In this document: positions 31,881 through 42,240 of the stretch, in pieces | How positions within the stretch are numbered: position 1 is the first letter of the stretch | Layout of the letters: each line of letters starts with the position of its first letter | Assembly (NCBI GenBank): GCA_015680685.1 | Contig: MNCI01003856.1 | Span: forward strand, 528,379-592,378 | Length of the DNA stretch: 64,000 bases | Reading direction: 5' to 3' | Source: Gnetum montanum | Taxonomy: Eukaryota; Streptophyta; Gnetopsida; Gnetales; Gnetaceae | Position numbers and translations under genes: made by a program | The notes under the pieces: generated by a model | What the model was told of the DNA's origin: nothing | Databases searched by the model: none | Seen by the model: the letters and a program-made list of their open reading frames with translations, nothing else

Positions 31881-34185
31881 AATCGATTATCCAGACCACT
31901 TGGTTGAAAAACTAGTTGTGAGTGTACAACCCTTCTAACATTTTGTTGTTGTGGTTGTCGAGGAATTTCACCTTGCATGGATGGAGCAGGAGGTAGCTGA
32001 GTTGAAGGTGGAGGTGTAGGTGTCCAGGGATGTGGAGGATGATAAGGATAATTATAAGGGTTTTCCCCTTGAGTAGATGGTGAATGTGTTTGGTACTACT
32101 CTGGAGGATAATAATGATACTAAAATGAGGCATGACTTGTTGAACTTCTAGGGGAAATGGGTTGCTGAACATAGTACCCATATGGATCTTAGGGTATTAC
32201 TGCCTTGGCAGTGGCATTCCCCATGATTGTGGTTGGTACCACTATTGGTACTATTCATAAGGTTGTGGAGGGGTTCCACTTGGGTAGTAACCTTATTATT
32301 GTTGGTGGAATTATCTTAGACTACCTTGAGGCTAAGGCAATCATCTTGGAGCTTGCCTACATGCTAAGTAGGGGTTCAATATGTACACTCTAGACTCTTG
32401 TAAGTGTGACACCATAGGGCAACATCACATTCACTTTCATCATTAGAGTTAGATCCCACAACTTCCTCTACTGCAGCAACTTTGCCCTTACCTCTTTGGT
32501 AAGCACGTTCAACTTCTTTTCATCATCTACGATTATGACCACTATTTTTCTCTTTGGGTTCTTCAGTAATTTTCAAAGTGGTTTGAAACTTTTCATCCAA
32601 AGAATCCCATAAGTTGTCAACCTTGGTTGAAATTTCAGAAATAGATTTTTGGATAGGTAAGGTTTTTCTATTCACCACTTCATCAAGTGCTGAGTCCTTC
32701 TCATTGCAAAATTGGACCTCTCATTTTTTGATGGATGGATCCCTATTATACTCTTCATCACTCTCCCTTTTTCATAACTCACCTTCTTCTTTTGCTACTT
32801 ACTCAATTAGCCTTTATATATGATGAGATCTCATTTCAAACAACCTCCCTTGGGCATACACCCTAAGGGTTCTTCTTGTTTATGCCCTAAGCGCATCTAT
32901 GATGTGATGAAGTTATTTCCTCTGAGAGTAACCATGGCCAAGACATCTATATAGGAGTGAATAATATTGGCCCATGGTAGCATCCAAGGGTTCATGTGTT
33001 CCTTGTTTCCAGCCTTGGATTTACCTTCTTAGATTAGACACTCTATAGTATGTTTGATATTTGTCATTGAATAATTCTAACATGGTACTCCATCTTTGGA
33101 TAGATTCTGGTTCTAAGGACTAGTACCAACTTTTAGCTTCCTTAATGAGTGTCCTTGGAAAAAGCTTGAGTTTTTGCCACTTGTTCTCGATATTTTGTAA
33201 GGCATAGGCATCTTGAAAAGCTTGCAGATGTGTCTTTGGATCAGAGTTGTATCCCCCCTCAAATCTTGGGATATTGTTCATGTCTAGGCGCTTGATCCGA
33301 CTATCCTTCATATGCCTAGTGAAGGTTAAGCATACTATCATCATCAGACTGCCTTTGCAATGTTAAGCATACTTCAAGTTGCTAGTAAATGTTCATCATC
33401 ATTGCTATGTTGATGATGCTGATGATGGTTTCAGCCATCCCTTCAATTTTGATGGCCTTCACAGTCATTATGATTTCGTCGATTACCTTCATCATGGTTG
33501 TTTTGATGGCAGCTTCTATGAGAACTGTCAGATGAAGAGGAATGTTCAGAATTAGATGAAGAGGATGAAGAGGAAGGTGGACTACCACTGCCACTGTAGT
33601 GTCCACCACCAGTTTTATGCTTTTTATGATCTCCATCATTAGATCCCTGTTATTATGATGTTTACCCGAGTCCCTTCCTTGGCTACCAATCCTTCTTAAA
33701 CTCAGTTTATGAATAGTTGATTACAGGGTCAAGTTCACACTCTCACAATTGTTAGTAGGGGCTGGAGAATCTTGATGTTGAGAACCTTCCAAAGGAGGAT
33801 CCTCATTGTCTTCTTGATCTAGTAAGAACAAGAGGTTAGTGCAATGTTTTCCCTTTGTGGCTTCATGGAGTCTCTCTTGACGTTTGTCTCGCTTACGTTG
33901 TGTTTCAATGGGATGATAGTTCTGAGTGTCATATCCATTCACAACGTACTCCTTGTGAAGATCTGTTATGCCCAACTTCTTAAGGATTTTAATTAGCATT
34001 CCTGGCACAAATCTATCGAGGGGCAAAACAACACTGCCATCCATATCATGCCATCACATTTGTTCATCCTGATGTAGGATGAAGGTGAAATTTGGTACAA
34101 ACTCATTTGGATGAGTGCATACCACCTTGCATTCCTATGGGACCAGTGGTTTAGCATTGTCATGCTTATGAGAAGAAGAAGACAT
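31881..34185 (-). pseudogene. gag of element E
   Basis: Start ATG at 34185 (MSSSSHKHDN), about 130 bases after the PBS. Order in sense: CTHPNEFVPNFTFILHQDEQ and MDGSVVLPLDRFVPGML (34044 on), an acidic segment, an S/H/D-rich charged region (33640-33380), core DSRIKRLDMNNIPRFEGGYN and LFPRTLIKEAKSWY (33344-33120), later blocks up to about 32600, a zinc knuckle partly lost near 32430, and a Pro/His-rich tail (32180-31900). Broken by frequent stops and frameshifts. Syntenic with F gag throughout. Confidence 0.87.
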
Positions 34186-34318
34186 TTTGTAAAACAAAAT
34201 GAAATTGTCAGTGTGCTTTTATAGTTTATGTATAGTGGGACTAATATGGACTTTTAGTTCGTACACTGATATTAATGGTATTCACTTAGACCTAAATAGC
34301 GCATGTTCCACAAAAAAA

Positions 34319-34337
34319 TTCCCTGACAACAACACCA
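34319..34337 (-). other. Primer-binding site of element E (decayed Asp-tRNA type)
   Basis: In sense TGGTGTTGTTGTCAGGGAA. Compared with H's perfect site it has lost its CpG dinucleotides through C-to-T or G-to-A changes, and shows little other change. Confidence 0.85.
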
Positions 34338-34338
34338 A

Positions 34339-35283
34339 TGATGAGCGATGAGGTATCCCTACGCCCAACCATACGAATCACGAAGCGTTCATGCACGACT
34401 CGGTCAAATTGTACAAACTTTATCATTTCCAATGTACTAGCCCTTTAGGAAGTGAATCTAGCCTTAAGGTCCATTTTTGTGCTCCTAATTACACTTGTGA
34501 TGCATGTTGGTATGGTTAAATGTAACCGAGGCATCTGATTTTTATCATTTTATGTTTTATTTTTTGGGTGCTTGAAATGTAGGCAAAAGGAATTTGATTA
34601 ATTAATCTAAATTAATTAGCTAACTATGATTAAGCTAATCCTAACATAAGTATTGGTTCCCACTTTTCGTACATGTCCTAAACCCACGTATCCACTGCTG
34701 GGTGACCAAACGTTACGCTACTAGACATACCAAGCAATAACATTGTTGGGATTACTAAGTGAATACGTGTTATGCTTGAAGTAGTCGTACCTATGTATTT
34801 AATCTATCTAACTTAATAACCTCATTAATTCACTTGCTAGAAAATAATTATGAAATAATTGAGAATGATTAACAAATAATTGAAAACATTGAATGCATAA
34901 ATAGAAGAGCTAATCTTTCCAAAGTGTTGCAAGGTTTATCAGAAAGCTCATCTTTATTGCCGCACACACTGTCATACTTAGGTACAACAATGCTTGAATA
35001 AAGATCCATACACTTAATGACTCTTGGTGTGGGCACTCAGGGAAAAAAATTCTAACTTTCAAATGGAAAAAATGCAAGAGCTTCGCTACAATTGAAATCT
35101 TAACTCTCCATAAATGTAGTGGGTAGGCACGTATTTATAGGTGATGGACAGGCATTGTATCGACGAGGCATCATCAACACAGGTTAAAATGCATCAACGG
35201 GGCCTTGTGGATGAGGCCTCATTGATGTAGTTAGCTGCATCGATGAGGCCTCATCAACGTAGCCAACCAACGATGACTCTTCA
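34339..35283 (-). repeat. 5' LTR of element E
   Basis: 945 bases, left end TGATGAGCGATGAGG, right end GACTCTTCA (an altered TCATCA), followed by TSD GTAGG at 35284-35288. In sense the U3 array lies at about 35270-35155, the TATA box is CCTATAAATACGTG near 35140, and the poly(A)-type signal is near 34960. Pairs with 8507-9452. Confidence 0.92.
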
Positions 35284-35288
35284 GTAGG

Positions 35289-36056
35289 GCCTCTTGGAAT
35301 TTGATTCTTCATTGCATGGGGGATGGGGATAGGGCATGCTTGAAAGACACAAGGATGAAGATGGATTCAAGGGAATATTATTAGTGGGTCAGGTGATCAT
35401 GAGTATGACATCTAGAATAATGGGGTTAGTGGGGAATAGTAGGGGTGAGGGGTGCCACTTTGTGTGCTACCAAGGAATGGTTGAGGTTGGGTGTATTATT
35501 ATTATTGTTTAGTAATTTGATAAGATGTTGCAGGGATTTATGTTTTGTAGCATTAAGTTGTAAATTAGCTACTAGTAAGGGGTCAGTGTTTGGAGGAGGT
35601 GTGACCTGAGTCTTGGGATGATGCCAATAGGGTGCAAGAACATGTAGTATTGAAAATGGAATCATCTTCTTCTAAAAGCTAGTTAGAAGAGGCTAAACCT
35701 GGTAAGGGAGCCAAATTAAAAGAGGGTGTGTAAGTAGAGCCTATGTTGATAGTTTGGTATGGGTTTTCTCTATTGTATGTGTTGCACTCGAGAGCACTTA
35801 TGTGGAGCATTCTATTGACATGTTTGAGAGATTTTTTCTTATCCTCCAAAGGGATGTCCACCTCCATCACATCTTGATTACATGTAAGAGTCTCAAGAAT
35901 ATCCTTGTGCTCATAGATGGACATGTTGTTGGCATGCATAAAATAGAAAGACTGGTCAACAACTTCCAAGAAGAATGTTAGGAGGTTGAGTGTAGGATCA
36001 TTCGTAAGCCTCCATAGAATGCTATTGTAGTTTATCACCATGATGTATGTTTTCAC
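35289..36056 (-). pseudogene. Unclassified ORF remnant interrupted by element E
   Basis: Minus-strand open stretch of 125 codons (36056-35679), beginning MKTYIMVINYN and containing LEVVDQSFYFMHANNMSIYE and LEDKKKSLKHVNRMLHIS, followed after a frame change by a Pro/Gln/Asn/Ser-rich tail (35665-35426). The composition suggests a folded N-terminal region and a disordered tail, as in many retroelement gag proteins, but I cannot name a family. Element E sits in its downstream end; the target continues left of E at 8501. Degenerate and unlikely to be expressed. A host gene fragment cannot be excluded. Confidence 0.4.
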
Positions 36057-36299
36057 TTACTTTATTCTTATCTTAATTACATAATAAGTATTTATTTATT
36101 AATCAACTATATTTACTAGTTTACTTATATATTTATTTTAGCTATATATAACAACTAGATATATTTATAATATTACAAGGCTAAGATGATGATGATATAT
36201 TTCTAATATAACTAAGAGAATTTTTTTCCTTTATAAGAAATAAAATAAATTGATTATAAAAAAAATTTGTATGTTATAGAATATTACATTTTAGAAAAT

Positions 36300-38065
36300 A
36301 TTATTTAGAATCATATTGTCTAACCTTAGATAATCATGGACAAAATATAATTTATAGATGAAAAGTTACATTCAAAAAATTGAAAAGGACATTTTGGATG
36401 AAATAAAAGGTAAAAAATACATCTCAAAGAAGATTTGGTAGTGGAGTGATGGAGTATAATATGTTATCCAAGATAAGAAAAAATGCTTTAAAAAATAAAA
36501 ACAAATTTAAAGTCAAGAAGATAGGTTAAAGTATAAAATGACAAAGAAGGAGGCAAAAGTAGCAGTGACCAAAGCCAAACATAAGGCCTTGGATGATGAA
36601 CAATAAAATTAGTTAGTCATGTCACTACATAAATTTTGACATAGTCTCTATCTTTACTTATATAAATGTGCATAACCATCACATTTATGACCTTGTTTGG
36701 TCATTTCCTTAGCTAGACTCTTGTAATTTCACATTGTAGAAGTTAGATTTTTTCTTCTTTGAGTACTCATAGCATAGATTAAATAAGTTGTATGGAGTTT
36801 TATTCAAGTACATTATGTACTAGGATACATGTGTATGATGGCAATAAAATCAAGATTTATTTTCTTTATTATAGCAATTGAACTACCGTTATGATTTTTT
36901 TCTTGCATTTTTCTCTTAATGTTTATTTGTTTTCCATGTTATTAGTTATTATTTTTCACTTAAGTATACATACATGAACATGACCACTTTGAGCATAGCA
37001 TACTTGTGTTTGGTAAACCTAGTAATTAACACTTAGTTATCCAACAACATTAGTGCATGTTCAGGATGTGTATGGAAAGTTAGACATAGATGCTCCATGC
37101 TTAGGCTAGTTTAGATTATTTCTCCATACTTAGATTAATTAGTTTAACATTTTAATCTTTTGAATATTATAATATTAATAATAAACCATCATGTATCTCA
37201 ATCACACTTAACCATACTAAGTGAACCAACACAAGTGTGATTAAGAAAACAATGATCAACATTCTAATACTTAGTTTTCTAAAGTGTCCATGAAGTTCTA
37301 AGTTCATAGAATTTCAATTGAATTGTACATAAATGCCTGTGATTCTTATGGTTAGGTGTATGATTACTCTACCACTCATCAGAGAAACTAGAAACAAAGG
37401 AAAGAAAAAAATCTATATACAAATTGACAAAAATTGAAAATAAGAAATGGAAAGATATTAGTCATGTCAACTACATTAACAAGAAAGATGAAATAATTTT
37501 GGTAAAAGGAAATTAAATCTTGGATAGGTCAAAAATTTATTTTCAATATTTAATAAATGAAAATTTTCCAAAAGAAAACATTTAAGAAGAAGAACTAAAT
37601 TTTGGCTTCGTTAATGAAGTTTCCTTCTTTGAGGTGAAGAAAACCTTATCTAAAATAAAATGAAAAAGTTGTTGGATCAAATAACATTCCTATTAAAGCT
37701 TAGAAAGCATTAGGAGATAAAGAGGTTTCATGGTTGATACAATTATTTAACAAAATTTTTAAGGATAAATATTGCCTAAAAATTGGAGAAAAAGATTTAT
37801 TATTTCCATCTACAAAGATAAAGTAGATGTACTTTATGCAAACTATAGATGAATCATGCTAATGAGCCATACCATGAATCTTTGGAAGAGAGTCATAGAG
37901 CAACATTTCAGACTTGAATTAATGGTATTACAAAATTAATTTGAATTTAATGGTAACACAATAGCGACTATTTTCTTGATAGAAAAATTAATGGAGATAT
38001 TTATAAAGCATAGAGAAAATCTACATATGATCTTCATTAACTTGTAAAAAAGATGTGATAGAGTG
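36300..38065 (+). mobile_element. Second LINE remnant (plant RTE-like reverse transcriptase)
   Basis: Plus-strand non-LTR RT region. Before solo LTR S3: KKIWWWSDGV and YKMTKKEAKVAVTKAKHKAL (36420-36593). After S3: KLETKERKKSIYKLTKIENK, then, with frame changes, NNIPIKA, WLIQLFNKIFKDKY, NYR then IMLMSHTMNLWKRVIEQHF (37845-37910) and NLHMIFINL. These match, block by block, the common plant LINE text with SHTMKLWERVIE, GRSTTEAI and DLHMVFIDLEKAYD. The first catalytic Asp block is degraded (INL for IDL). Distinct from the LINE at 3100-7240. Cut at 38066 by the LTR of element J. Confidence 0.75.
36594..37381 (+). repeat. Diverged solo LTR S3 inside the LINE
   Basis: Starts TGATGAACAATAAAATTAG and ends CTACCACTCATCA. 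It keeps a TATA-like ACTTATATAAATG near 36660, R and poly(A)-type GCAATAAAATCAAG near 36855, and a degraded end (GGTTAGGTGTATGATTAC). LINE coding sequence continues on both sides. The two flanking 5-mers do not match, so no TSD is claimed. Much more AT-rich than S1, S4 and S5, hence older. Confidence 0.78.
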
Positions 38066-38919
38066 TGATGAATAGTAAATCAATTAATTTTTAGGCTAGG
38101 CTATGTCAATGTATCAACATTAACATAGTGTCAATAAATGCTTATATAAATAAGCTAGTTATTGCATTTATGACATAAGTCATTCATTTAATGTAATAAA
38201 ACTCTATTAGTTTGTAGTTTTAAAACTTCGTATCACTCAACAAGTGTGCGTAGCATGATGTGAAGTGATTGCACAAAGTCCTTATTCAAGTGTAATATAC
38301 CTAAACATATTGCATTACTAGTAATAAAGATTGAGATTATTTCTTCCCATTGCAACACTCTCACTTATCATAGAGTTTACTTTAATGTAATTTATTTTCA
38401 TGTACACATAGCTTAATGTTTGTTTTAATATGCATTTACTTAATATTTTATTCTTAAAATGCATAATAGTCATTCGAAATAGGTACAATCAACTTCGAGA
38501 ATAAATACATTACCATTAAATAATCCTAATATTGTTGACACTTGATACATATAGCAATGGAACAATTGGTAATCCAACAATGGTAGCATAAGTTTAGGAT
38601 ACGTACAAAAAATTGGAAATGAATGTTCATCATTTAAGTTAGAACAGAATTAATTTTTGCACTTAGATTAAATAGGTTAAATTATAATATTTTAATAATA
38701 TTTAAATCATGGCCACATAAGATTAGCAATCATATATGTCTTGATTACACATAACCGTTTGAACTAAGGTCAACACAAGTGTAATTAAAAAGATAATGAC
38801 TTGCAAGCACATTTAATGATCTACGTATACCACTTGTCCAATCCATGGAATACAGTTAGGTCACATGTGAACACTTATGATTTGTATGGTTAGGCATAGA
38901 AGAAATTTTTAAATTATCA
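38066..38919 (+). repeat. 5' LTR of element J
   Basis: Starts TGATGAATAG and ends TAAATTATCA. The TATA-like CTTATATAAATAAG is near 38135, the poly(A)-type AGTAATAAAGATTGAG near 38320, and the terminal GTATGGTTAGGCATAG corresponds to GTATGGTTGGGCGTAG in F. Almost all CpG-containing motifs of the U3 array have been lost. Confidence 0.8.
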
Positions 38920-38920
38920 T

Positions 38921-38938
38921 TGATGTCATTGTTGAGAA
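38921..38938 (+). other. Primer-binding site of element J (heavily decayed)
   Basis: TGATGTCATTGTTGAGAA aligns with TGGCGCCGTTGCCGGGGA with changes that are all C-to-T or G-to-A. Confidence 0.65.
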
Positions 38939-39802
38939 TTGGTGTTAGTGATATATATTAGTTTAAATCATTCATGATCATGATTAGGACTTAACAATTT
39001 ATTGCTCAAGGAATAATATTATTTTTTGAAGACACACATAATAATTCAAAATATCTTCTTCTTGCAAAGCTGATATCCCACTTATTGACATTTTATCAAG
39101 GAACATGATAGAATAATAAAAAGCAAGGACAATGTACCCTATCAAGTCAAGATAGTCTACTAGCATATGGATCCTTAGTATCAGTGAAGGCATATCATAG
39201 ATGGGTTGTGAAACAAAACAAGGGAAATCCTTGGAGTTTATGCTTAAGAAAGACTATTAGAAATGAGGATCCAATGTATCTAAAGGTTGAATAATCAGGT
39301 AACAAAAGAGAAAGGAGAGTTAACGAAGAGAAAAAATTATAAAAGAGTACAATAGAGATCCCTCTCTTCGTAAAATGGATGTACATGCTTACAACACATA
39401 GAAGGATGAAGACCTTATTAAAAAGGTTATAATAGATTTTAGATATTATAGTAAAGGTTTAAAAAATGTGGAACTCAATGGATGAAAAATTCATAACTAC
39501 ACTCAAGATGGTAAAGAAAAAAATAGAGCAATCTCTTGCACAAGCCAAAGACAAAAAGAAGAAAAATGAAACAGGAAAGTACATGTGGAGGAAAAAATGC
39601 AAAGCTACTACAGTGGAAGATGTTGTTGACTTAAATTCTAATGATGATGGATGTGACTTGTACTAATATAAATACTCTAAAGAGTGTTGTCTAATTATGT
39701 TACATTTACATGAGTTGGAAGGGAGCATATGCATTGAATTTAAAATTCATCAAAAAGAAGATGCTTAGGAGATTGTCTTATCCATAAGACAACTATAGGT
39801 AG

Positions 39803-40745
39803 TGATGAGTTGTAGTTTGGTTGGCTATGTTGATGAGGCCTTGTCAACGCGGCCTTGTCAATTGGTCCTTGTCAGTTAGGCCTCATCGATGCATTGTATC
39901 ATGCATCAATGAGGCCCCGTCGACATAGTGTCCATATTTCACCTATAAATATGTGCCATTTAGTCGCATTTATGGTAATCTAGATCTTAGTAGTAGCAAA
40001 GCTCTTGTAGTTTGTTCATTTGAAAGTTAGAATTTTTCTCCTGAGTGCCTGCAGTAAGAGTCATTAAGTGTACGAATCTTTATTCAAGCATTGTTGTACC
40101 TCATCAAGATAGTGTGTACAGTAATAAAGACAAGCTTTCTGATAAACCTTATAGCATTCTCAATGGATTAAATATTTCATTTATGCATTTAATGCTTTCA
40201 ATTATTTATTAAATTTTTTCTCATAATTAAGTTATTTAAGATAATTGAGCAAGGTAAGCTAGATAGACTAAATACATAAGTACGATTTCTTCGAGTGTAT
40301 TCGCTTGGTAATCCCAGTAGCGTTATTGCTTGGTACACCCAGTAGTGTGGCACTTGGTAACCTAGTAGTGTGGCACTTGGTAACCCAGTAGTGGATATGT
40401 GGGTTTAGGATGTGTGCAGAAAGTAGGACCAAATGCTTATGTTAGAACTAGTTAGATATTAGTTAATTAGTTAATTTAGATTAGTTAATCGAATCACTTT
40501 TATCTTCCTTGAGCACCAGCCCATAAAACATAGAAGGATAAAAATCAGATGCCTCAATTACACTTAATCATACCAATGTATGTTACAAGTGTAAGTGGGA
40601 AGACAATGATTGACCTTAAGGCAAAGATTCACTACTTAGAAGACTAGTGCATTAGAAACTACAAAGTCCATGGAATTTGACCAGATTGCGCGTGAATGCT
40701 TTGTGATTCATGTGGTTGGGCATAAGGGTACCTCACTACTCATTA
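39803..40745 (+). repeat. Solo LTR S4 with 5-bp TSD (GGTAG)
   Basis: 943 bases, TGATGAGTTG ... ACTACTCATTA, flanked by GGTAG at 39798-39802 and 40746-40750. U3 motifs (GAGGCCTTGTCAACGCGGCC) match element E's LTR type; TATA CCTATAAATATGTG near 39940. U5 carries four tandem copies of a CTTGGTAACCCAGTAGTG unit at 40302-40396. Inserted in J gag. Confidence 0.93.
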
Positions 40746-40910
40746 GGTAGTTACATAATCAACAATACTACATAAGTGAAGCTTTACCTCAACTTTAAGA
40801 TTGATATTATCAGTAGTGGTAAAACCCATAGTCATGAAGGATGCAACTGCTAAGACAATAGAACCCTTACATGTAACCAAATCCTTACAACTATTATGTC
40901 TAATAACATG

Positions 40911-41835
40911 TGATGAGCGGTGGAAGGTACCCCTATGTCCAACCATATGAATCACGAAGCATTCACATGTAGTCTAATCAAATTCCATGGACTCTCTAGT
41001 TTCTAGTACACTAGTCTTCTAGGAAGTGAACCTTGCCTTAAGGTTGTTCGTTGTCTTTCCAATTACACTTGTGATGCTCATGGTATGGTTAAGTGTAATC
41101 AAGGTATATGATTTTTATTATTTTATTTTTTATTATTTTGGTGCTTAAAGAGAGAGATGGAGTAGTTTAATGACTAGTTAATTTAATTACTTAACTAGCC
41201 TTTAACTAGTCCTAACATAAGCATTTGGTCCCACTTTCCATACATGTCCTTAACCCATGTATCCACTGTTGGGTTAGCAAGTGCTATGCTACTAGGCACA
41301 CCAACTAATAACACTGCTAGGTTAACTAGGTGAATATGTGTTTACACTCAAAGTCGTTGTACTTATGTACTTAATCTATTTAGCTTAATTAATTGAAGTC
41401 CTATTTAGCTTAATTGATTGAATATTTAATAAGAATAATGAATGTATAAATAAAACATTTAAACTATCTAGAATGTTGCAAGACTTATCAAAAAGCTTAT
41501 CTTTATTGCCATACACACTAGCATGGTTCAAGTACAACAGTTCTCAAATAAAGATCCATACACGTAATGACTCCTGCTGCGAGCACTCAGGAAAATACTC
41601 TAGCTTTGAAATGTAAAAATTGTAAGAGTTCGACTACTACTATGACTTGAATTCCCATAAACATGGCTAGGAGCTCATAGTTATAGTTTTCGCTATAGTA
41701 CTATGTCAATGGGGTCCTGTAGATGTAGCAAATGCTACATCAATGTAGCCCCGTCGATGAGGCAACATAATGTAAATGGGGCCAACGAGGCCATGTCAAT
41801 AGGGGCCCATCGATGTGACACTTTGACACTCATCA
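40911..41835 (-). repeat. Solo LTR S5 with 5-bp TSD (ACATG)
   Basis: 925 bases in inverted orientation, TGATGAGCGGTGG ... GACACTCATCA on the plus strand, flanked by ACATG at 40906-40910 and 41836-41840. Its sense start TGATGAGTGTCAAAG matches S1. Only 165 bases of J gag separate it from S4, which has the opposite orientation. Confidence 0.93.
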
Positions 41836-42240
41836 ACATGTTTCTTCAAGTGGGGCAATTGCTCAGTCTCACTTCTCTCGCCACTACCATCCACCTAAGT
41901 ATTATGAACATTCTACTCTAAGTGCTGAATCACACTTCTATCCTTCACATCCACCTCTCATGCTACATCAACCAAAACATACTTCTCTTTCCCTAGCATT
42001 GCCTCCATAAATGTAAGACAAGATACTTTGTTAGCAACATTAGAAAATTGCTATTGGAGTTGTAAATATGCAATTGGATGATGATTCAAGTAGTTTCAAT
42101 TTTAAGCCTCAAAAGTGTCCTTTCTTCCAACCTATGAGTCCATCTAAATCTATACAAGCATTAATGGCTATGGATCCCACACCAATGTTAACAACCTTGG
42201 ATAACTTACATAATCTAACTTTGAACCAAAGCTCAAATGT

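Larger units (their letters stand above)
8507..35283 (-). mobile_element. Complete Ty3/gypsy element E, split by nested element F
   Basis: Both ends are defined. The left LTR starts at 8507 and the right LTR ends at 35283; GTAGG flanks both sides (8502-8506 and 35284-35288). Removing F and one GGACC copy leaves about 13.4 kb, the same size as F. Sense order, right to left: 5' LTR, PBS, gag, protease, RT, RNase H, integrase, [F insertion], integrase C-terminus, spacer, ORF3, polypurine tract, 3' LTR. By eye the two LTRs differ at about 24 of the first 215 aligned bases, more than F's pair, which fits E being the older host of F. All genes are pseudogenes. Confidence 0.93.
39188..42240 (+). pseudogene. 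gag remnants of element J, interrupted by two solo LTRs
   Basis: Piece 1 (39188-39797): HIIDGL, NKTREILGVYA, NNQVTKEKGEL, then the open stretch at 39466 MWNSMDEKFITTLKMVKKKI and a degraded zinc knuckle (DGCDLY...ECCL). Piece 2 (40746-40910), between S4 and S5: EALPQL and a Cys-containing tail. Piece 3 (41836-42240): P/H/S-rich tail and KCPFFQPMSPS (42114 on). About 1 kb of the gag 5' part, present in F, is missing or unrecognisable between the PBS and 39188. The pieces join in order only when both LTRs and one TSD copy each are removed. Confidence 0.75.

Noticed and set aside
36589-37386. Target-site duplication for solo LTR S3
   Set aside because: The flanking 5-mers TTGGA and GAGAA do not match; shifting the ends by a few bases gives at best three of five.
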